DNA of 64,000 nt from Bradyrhizobium jicamae. Lineage in GTDB: Bacteria > Pseudomonadota > Alphaproteobacteria > Rhizobiales > Xanthobacteraceae. The stretch is taken from positions 58,552-122,551 of the forward strand of contig NZ_LLXZ01000004.1 in assembly GCF_001440395.1 (NCBI RefSeq), in the 5' to 3' direction. Of this stretch, positions 59,452 to 64,000 are shown in pieces. The translations under genes and the position numbers were made by a program. A model generated the notes under the pieces. That model did not search any database. It was given only the letters and a program-made list of their open reading frames with translations, and was not told where the DNA came from. Every line of letters begins with the position of its first letter. Position 1 is the stretch's first letter.

Positions 59452-60441
59452 GTGACACCGCCCCCCGCCGCAGCCGCCAGGCTGGACAGCGTTCATCTGC
59501 CTTTGCCCGAAAAGAAGTCGACGATCCGCAAGGCGCCCGCGCGTGCCGACCGGCCGTTCAAGGGCATCGCGCTGGTGCTGGCCTCGACGGTATTTCTCGG
59601 CGCCTCCGACGTGACGGCCAAATACCTCTCCGCGACACTGCCCTCGATCGAGATCGCGTGGATCCGCTTCCTGGTGTTCGCGATGATCATGACGCCGGCG
59701 ATGATGCCGGGTTCGCCGCTGTTTGCGATGCAGACGGGCCGGCTCGGCCTGCATCTGTTACGCGGCCTGACGATCCTGGGCTCGTCGCTGTTCTTCATCT
59801 CCGGCCTGCGGTACCTGCCGATCGCGGAGGCTTCCGCCACCGGCTTCGTCGCGCCGCTGTTCGTCACCGCGCTGTCGATCATCTTCCTCAGCGAAAAGGT
59901 CGGTCTGCGCCGCTGGATCGCGACCGGCGTCGGCCTCGTCGGCGTCATCATCATCCTGCGCCCGGGCACCGGTGCGTTTCACCCGGCCGCGTTCTTTCCG
60001 CTGGTCTCGGCGCTGGCCTGGGCCTGCACGCTGATCATCACGCGAATGATGAGCGGCACCGAGCGCGCCATCACCGTGATGGCCTATTCGTCGATCGTCG
60101 GCGTCTGCATTCTCTCCGCGCTGGTGCCGTTCGTCTGGGTGACACCGACCTGGCACGACGTCGCCTTCGGCATTTTCATCGGCATTGCCTCGACCGCGGG
60201 GCAATGGATCGTGGTGCTGGCGTTCCGCTATGCCGACGCTTCGGTGCTGGCGCCGTTCTCCTACACGCAATTGCTGTGGGTCAGCATCCTCGGCTTCTTC
60301 ATCTTCGGCGAAGTGCCTGACGCCTACACCATCACCGGCGCCGCCTTCATCGTCGCCTCCGGCCTCTACACCGCCCATCGCGAGCGGGTTCGTCGGTCGC
60401 AGCTTCTTTCCGTCTCGGGCGAGCCGTCGCCGAACGCCTGA
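59452..60441 (+). CDS. EamA/DMT family transporter
   Basis: Membrane protein of about 329 residues with two EamA repeats of five helices. The first begins F-K-G-I-A-L-V-L-A-S-T-V-F-L-G-A-S-D; the second follows F-F-P-L-V-S-A-L-A-W-A-C-T-L. An N-terminal cytoplasmic tail of about 35 residues is rich in proline and alanine. The GTG at 59452 is one of several candidate starts (TTG 59398, GTG 59401); none has a strong ribosome site. Family members export amino acids, nucleosides or other metabolites. The substrate is unknown. Confidence 0.83.
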   Translation: MTPPPAAAARLDSVHLPLPEKKSTIRKAPARADRPFKGIALVLASTVFLGASDVTAKYLSATLPSIEIAWIRFLVFAMIMTPAMMPGSPLFAMQTGRLGLHLLRGLTILGSSLFFISGLRYLPIAEASATGFVAPLFVTALSIIFLSEKVGLRRWIATGVGLVGVIIILRPGTGAFHPAAFFPLVSALAWACTLIITRMMSGTERAITVMAYSSIVGVCILSALVPFVWVTPTWHDVAFGIFIGIASTAGQWIVVLAFRYADASVLAPFSYTQLLWVSILGFFIFGEVPDAYTITGAAFIVASGLYTAHRERVRRSQLLSVSGEPSPNA

Positions 60442-60613
60442 TCGCGCAGTGATTGCGGTCTGCGCCACAAAATCGTGGCGCGAGTGCCACAGTGCGGCCG
60501 GAAAACGCCGGCTCTCGATGCCAAATCAACAAATTCGGGAACCACCGTAATCCGGCGGCGGTACCCGCATGCTAACCTGACTTCATTGGAATGGCGCCGG
60601 AGAGCGCCGGGGA

Positions 60614-63430
60614 ATGGGGTTCAGGGCGTTGTTTTTTCAGTTGTTACCGTCGGCGCAGGGCCGACGCCGCTGGGGCGTGGCTGCGCGGGCAGTCGCGATG
60701 CCGGCGTTTGTTGCGCTGTGCCTTTCGACGACACAAGCCAGCGCGGCCTGCGCGCCCGATCCGGCATCGAGCGGCGATACCGTCACCTGCAGCGGCAACA
60801 CCCCCGGCGGTTTTCAGGCCGGCTTCGGCGTCAGTAACCTCACCGTCAACGTGCTGTCCGGGGCGACGGTTAGCGATGGCGGCGGAGGCGTCGCGATCGG
60901 TGTCGAGGATTTTAGCACGGTCAACAATCGCGGCACCGTGACGGCAGGGGCATTCAGCTTCGGCATCATCGCGACGTTCGACGACAACACGGTCAACAAT
61001 CTCGCCGGCGGTACCATCACTGTTGGCTCCAACTCCGCGGGCATCTCGGTGCAGGGCGAGCGCGGGACCGTCAGCAACGCCGGCACGATCAACGCGGGTG
61101 ATTTTGGCGCCGGCATCGATGTGTTTGGCAACGACGCAAAGATTACGAGCAGCGGGACGATCAACGTGCAGGACGGCGCGGCCGGTATCTCCGCACAGGG
61201 CGACCGCGCCCTGATCACCCATTCCGGCACCATCAACGGCACCGTCGCCAGCGTGGGCATCGCCTATAACGGCGTGTCCGGCACGATCAACAACAGCGGC
61301 AGCATTCTTCTCGGGGATGATGCCAGGGGCATCTTCGCCGTTGCCGATTCCGCCACCGTCACCAACAGCGGCACCATCACCGTTGGAAATGGCTTCGCCG
61401 CCGGCATTGACGTCAGCAGTTTCGTCGGCAGCAATATCGTCATCAACACCGGAACGATCAACGTCGGCGCGGGCGGGTTCGGCATCGGCATACTGCTGAG
61501 CGGCACCGGCACGGTTTTCAACTCGGGCACCATCAATGCCGCGAGCGGATTTGCCGCGATCGAATTTTGCGGTTGCGGCATCGCCAACGTGCTGACGCTT
61601 GGCCCGGGCAGCGTCATCAACGGCTTCGTGATCGGTACCGGCAGCGACACGTTCCAGCTCGGCGGCACCGGCAAAGACACATTCAACCTCAGCCTGATCG
61701 GCCTGAACATCGCCGGCCAACAATATGAGGGCTTCTCGACCTTCAACAAGGTCGGCAGTTCGAACTGGACCGTCACCGGCATCGGCGCGCAGGATTGGAA
61801 CGTGCTTGGCGGCACGCTCTCGGTCAACGGCATCATCAATGGCCTCGTCACCGTCAATGCCGGCGGCACGCTCGGCGGCACCGGCACCATCGACAATGTC
61901 TTCGTCAATGGCGGTGCGCTGGCGCCGGGCAATTCGATCGGCACTCTCAACGTGGCGGGCAGTCTGACGTTCACGGCGGCGTCGAGCTACATGGTCGAGA
62001 TTTCTGGCGCGAGCAGCGACCTGACCGTGGTCACCGGCGTAGCCACGCTTGGCGGCGCGACTGTCGTTGTCATTCCAACCGGCACGGTGACGAAGCAGTA
62101 CACGATCCTCACCGCGACCGGCGGCGTGGCCGGCACATTCAATCCGGTCGTGTCGAGCGCTTCGCCCAATCTCAACGCAAGCCTCAGTTACGACCTCAAT
62201 AACGTCTACTTGAATATCGCGCTAGGCTACGGCGGCGGCCTCAACGTCAACCAGCAGAACGTTGCCAACACCCTGACCAATTTCTTCAATACGACCGGCG
62301 GCATTCCCGCTGCCTTCACCTCGCTTTCGCCGGCCGGCCTGACGCAGGTTTCGGGCGAACTGGCGACGGGATCGCAGCAGGCGACCTTCGACGCCATGAA
62401 CCAGTTCCTCTCGCTGCTCTCGGATCCGTTCGTGGCGGGTCGCCGCGGCGGCTTCGGCGGTAATGCCGGCGCTGTCCCGTTCGCCGAAGAGAGCGCGCTT
62501 GGTTATGCGGCCAGGAAGCGCGGCGCCGCGCGCGATGCCTTCGCCAAATTTCCGACCAAGGCCGATGTCGCGCGCAACGATCTGTTCGACCAGCGCTGGA
62601 GTGTCTGGGGCTCCGCTTACGGTGGCGGCAGTAACACATCGGGCAATGCCGCGCTCGGATCGAACGACGCCACGGCGCGCATATTCGGCTTTGCGGTCGG
62701 CGCCGATTATCGCTTCTCGCCCGACACGCTGGCAGGTTTTGCGCTCGCCGGCGGCGGCACCAATTTCAGTGTCTCGGGTTTCGGCTCGGGGCGCTCGGAT
62801 CTGTTCCAGGCCGGCGCCTTCGTGCGCCACAACATGGGAGCGGCCTACATCACCGCCGCAGCCGCCTATGGCTGGCAGGACGTGACCACGGAGCGCACCG
62901 TCACGGTGGCCGGCTTCGAGCGGCTGCGCGCCCAGTTCAACGCCAACGCTTATTCCGGCCGCGTCGAGGGCGGCTATCGTTACGCGACGCCGTGGATGGG
63001 CATCACGCCCTATGCTGCCGGCCAGTTCACCACCTACAGCCTGCCGGCCTATGCCGAGCAGGTGCTGGCGGGCGCCGGCACCTTTGCGCTGAATTATGCG
63101 GCCAAGGATGTCACGGCCTCGCGCACCGAGCTTGGTGTTCGCACCGACAAATCCTGGGCGGTGCAAAGCGGCATCCTGACGCTGCGCGGCCGCGCCGCCT
63201 GGGCGCATGATTTCAACACCGACCGCAACGTCACCGCGTTGTTCCAGACGCTGCCGGGCGCGGCCTTCGTCGTCAACGGCGCGGCGCAGGCGCACGACTC
63301 CGCGCTCGTGACTGCTGCTGCCGAGATGAAATGGCTGAACGGCTGGTCGGCCGCGGCGATCTTCGAAGGGCAGTTCTCGGACGTCACCAACTCCTACGCC
63401 GGAAAGGGCGTTGTGCGCTATTCGTGGTGA
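60614..63430 (+). CDS. Autotransporter outer-membrane beta-barrel protein
   Basis: Protein of 938 residues, a classical (type Va) autotransporter. An extended signal peptide of about 45 residues ends at T-Q-A-S-A-A. The passenger (about 45-560) is built of degenerate 20-25-residue repeats with N-S-G-T-I-N-V and A-x-G-I elements, predicting a beta-helix. Its last part has the G-G-T-L-G-G-T-G-T-I and A-P-G-N-S-I-G-T-L-N-V-A-G-S motifs of PATR-type chaperone regions. From about 650 to the end is the 12-strand barrel, ending V-V-R-Y-S-W with the usual aromatic last residue. No protease or other enzyme domain is seen, so adhesion or aggregation is the likely role. It is not linked to an operon. 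Confidence 0.9.
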   Translation: MGFRALFFQLLPSAQGRRRWGVAARAVAMPAFVALCLSTTQASAACAPDPASSGDTVTCSGNTPGGFQAGFGVSNLTVNVLSGATVSDGGGGVAIGVEDFSTVNNRGTVTAGAFSFGIIATFDDNTVNNLAGGTITVGSNSAGISVQGERGTVSNAGTINAGDFGAGIDVFGNDAKITSSGTINVQDGAAGISAQGDRALITHSGTINGTVASVGIAYNGVSGTINNSGSILLGDDARGIFAVADSATVTNSGTITVGNGFAAGIDVSSFVGSNIVINTGTINVGAGGFGIGILLSGTGTVFNSGTINAASGFAAIEFCGCGIANVLTLGPGSVINGFVIGTGSDTFQLGGTGKDTFNLSLIGLNIAGQQYEGFSTFNKVGSSNWTVTGIGAQDWNVLGGTLSVNGIINGLVTVNAGGTLGGTGTIDNVFVNGGALAPGNSIGTLNVAGSLTFTAASSYMVEISGASSDLTVVTGVATLGGATVVVIPTGTVTKQYTILTATGGVAGTFNPVVSSASPNLNASLSYDLNNVYLNIALGYGGGLNVNQQNVANTLTNFFNTTGGIPAAFTSLSPAGLTQVSGELATGSQQATFDAMNQFLSLLSDPFVAGRRGGFGGNAGAVPFAEESALGYAARKRGAARDAFAKFPTKADVARNDLFDQRWSVWGSAYGGGSNTSGNAALGSNDATARIFGFAVGADYRFSPDTLAGFALAGGGTNFSVSGFGSGRSDLFQAGAFVRHNMGAAYITAAAAYGWQDVTTERTVTVAGFERLRAQFNANAYSGRVEGGYRYATPWMGITPYAAGQFTTYSLPAYAEQVLAGAGTFALNYAAKDVTASRTELGVRTDKSWAVQSGILTLRGRAAWAHDFNTDRNVTALFQTLPGAAFVVNGAAQAHDSALVTAAAEMKWLNGWSAAAIFEGQFSDVTNSYAGKGVVRYSW

Positions 63431-63517
63431 TCCTCCGTGCTTGAGCATGATCCGTGAGCGATTTGATCTCATCGCATCATGATCTAAGGTGAAAAAAATC
63501 ACCGGGAGGATCCTTCG

Positions 63518-64000
63518 ATGCGCGCAGCCATTTTCCGCAACGGGGAAATTGTCGTCGACCAGTTGCCGGAGCCGAAACCCGGCGCAGGGCAGGTGCTGGT
63601 GAAGTCGCTGGCCTGCGGCATCTGTGGCTCCGATTTGCATGCGCGCAAGCACGCGCACCGCATGGTCGAACTCGCCAAACATTTTCCTGGCCGCAAGCCG
63701 ATGGACTTGTCGCGCGACGTCGTGTTCGGTCATGAATTCTGCTGCGAGGTGCTGGACTATGGTCCCGGCACGATGGGCAAGTTCAAGCCGGGCACAAAAG
63801 TCTGTTCGCTGCCGGCGCTGCTGACGCCGGAAGGCCCGCAGGGCATCGGCTATTCCAACGACAATCTCGGCGCCTACGCCGAGCGCATGCTGCTGAGCGA
63901 AGCCTTGCTGCTGGAAGTCCCGAACGGCCTGGCCGCCGAACATGCCGCGCTGACCGAGCCGCTCGCGGTCGGCGTTCACGCAGTCGCAAAAGCCAACATC
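63518..64000 (+). CDS. Zinc-binding alcohol dehydrogenase (MDR), 3' end outside window
   Basis: The frame runs from the ATG at 63518 (GGGAGGA at 63504-63510) to the window end without a stop, 161 codons. A-C-G-I-C-G-S-D-L-H-A-R and F-G-H-E-F-C-C-E-V are the catalytic zinc motifs of medium-chain dehydrogenases. L-T-E-P-L-A-V-G-V-H-A-V marks the start of the cofactor domain. The four-cysteine structural zinc lobe seen in the enzyme at 41119 is absent: the region after the catalytic motif reads C-S-L-P-A-L-L-T-P-E-G-P. The substrate is unknown. Confidence 0.87.
   Translation, partial: MRAAIFRNGEIVVDQLPEPKPGAGQVLVKSLACGICGSDLHARKHAHRMVELAKHFPGRKPMDLSRDVVFGHEFCCEVLDYGPGTMGKFKPGTKVCSLPALLTPEGPQGIGYSNDNLGAYAERMLLSEALLLEVPNGLAAEHAALTEPLAVGVHAVAKANI

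Noticed and set aside
60538..60562. GGAAC-N16-CGGT as an EcfG promoter for the autotransporter
   Set aside because: The -10 part lacks the GTT that is nearly invariant in EcfG promoters, so the match is not better than chance.

Overview
The window is high-GC alphaproteobacterial chromosome. Gene content (many ABC/TRAP uptake systems, CoA-based catabolism, a Baeyer-Villiger monooxygenase, a PHB-type hydroxybutyrate dehydrogenase, an HRXXN/HWE sensor kinase), GGAAC-N16-CGTT promoters of the EcfG general stress sigma factor, and REP-like palindromes of the kind scattered through Bradyrhizobium and Rhodopseudomonas genomes all point to Bradyrhizobium or a close relative. This taxonomic call is an inference from style, not from a marker gene. 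No rRNA, tRNA, CRISPR array, phage or intact insertion sequence was seen. The genes look like ordinary chromosomal accessory metabolism.

Layout. 1-5500: a truncated-by-window DHA2 MFS exporter (minus), then a Fe3+/polyamine-type ABC importer (fused permease, binding protein, ATPase). 5501-11810: a regulated module of unknown substrate, with an ABC ATPase, dihydrodipicolinate-synthase-like lyase, GNAT, NAD-epimerase-like protein and ABC permease on the minus strand, a RutR-like TetR regulator, and an NMT1/THI5-type binding protein on the plus strand. Both transcription units carry a matching TetR operator fused to the -35 box. 11932-19003: iclR-tctC (minus) opposite acyl-CoA dehydrogenase, Baeyer-Villiger monooxygenase and alkylsulfatase-like hydrolase. 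19144-27620: glycosyltransferase and ABC exporter sharing a bidirectional EcfG-type promoter, glycogen-debranching-like protein, PRC-barrel protein and two MFS transporters. 27729-32711: secreted cupin, small secreted protein, peroxiredoxin-like protein, and a LysR/3-hydroxybutyrate dehydrogenase/patatin unit. 32712-41009: glgA with a perfect EcfG-type promoter, then a CaiB-type CoA transferase ahead of a complete oligopeptide-type ABC operon. 41119-45138: alcohol dehydrogenase, isopropylmalate-dehydrogenase-like enzyme, crotonase and XRE regulator. 46052-51994: a DctPQM TRAP transporter, HRXXN sensor kinase and serine hydrolase. 52226-56573: intradiol dioxygenase, then a nitrate-type ABC transporter behind a probable sigma-54 promoter. 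56631-64000: a Rid protein and ATC-hydrolase-like gene with a damaged junction, an internally shortened LysR, an aldo/keto reductase, an EamA exporter, a large autotransporter, and an alcohol dehydrogenase cut by the window end.

How the parts fit. The window is dominated by scavenging: five ABC importers or importer sets, one TRAP system and one Bug-type binding protein, mostly next to enzymes that would process the imported compound. A second theme is the general stress response: three GGAAC-N16-NGTT promoters (in front of the glycosyltransferase/ABC exporter pair, glgA, and weakly an EamA transporter) and one kinase of the family known to feed PhyR. The most promising undescribed system is the 5.5-11.8 kb TetR-controlled module, because its regulation can be read clearly while its substrate cannot be named.
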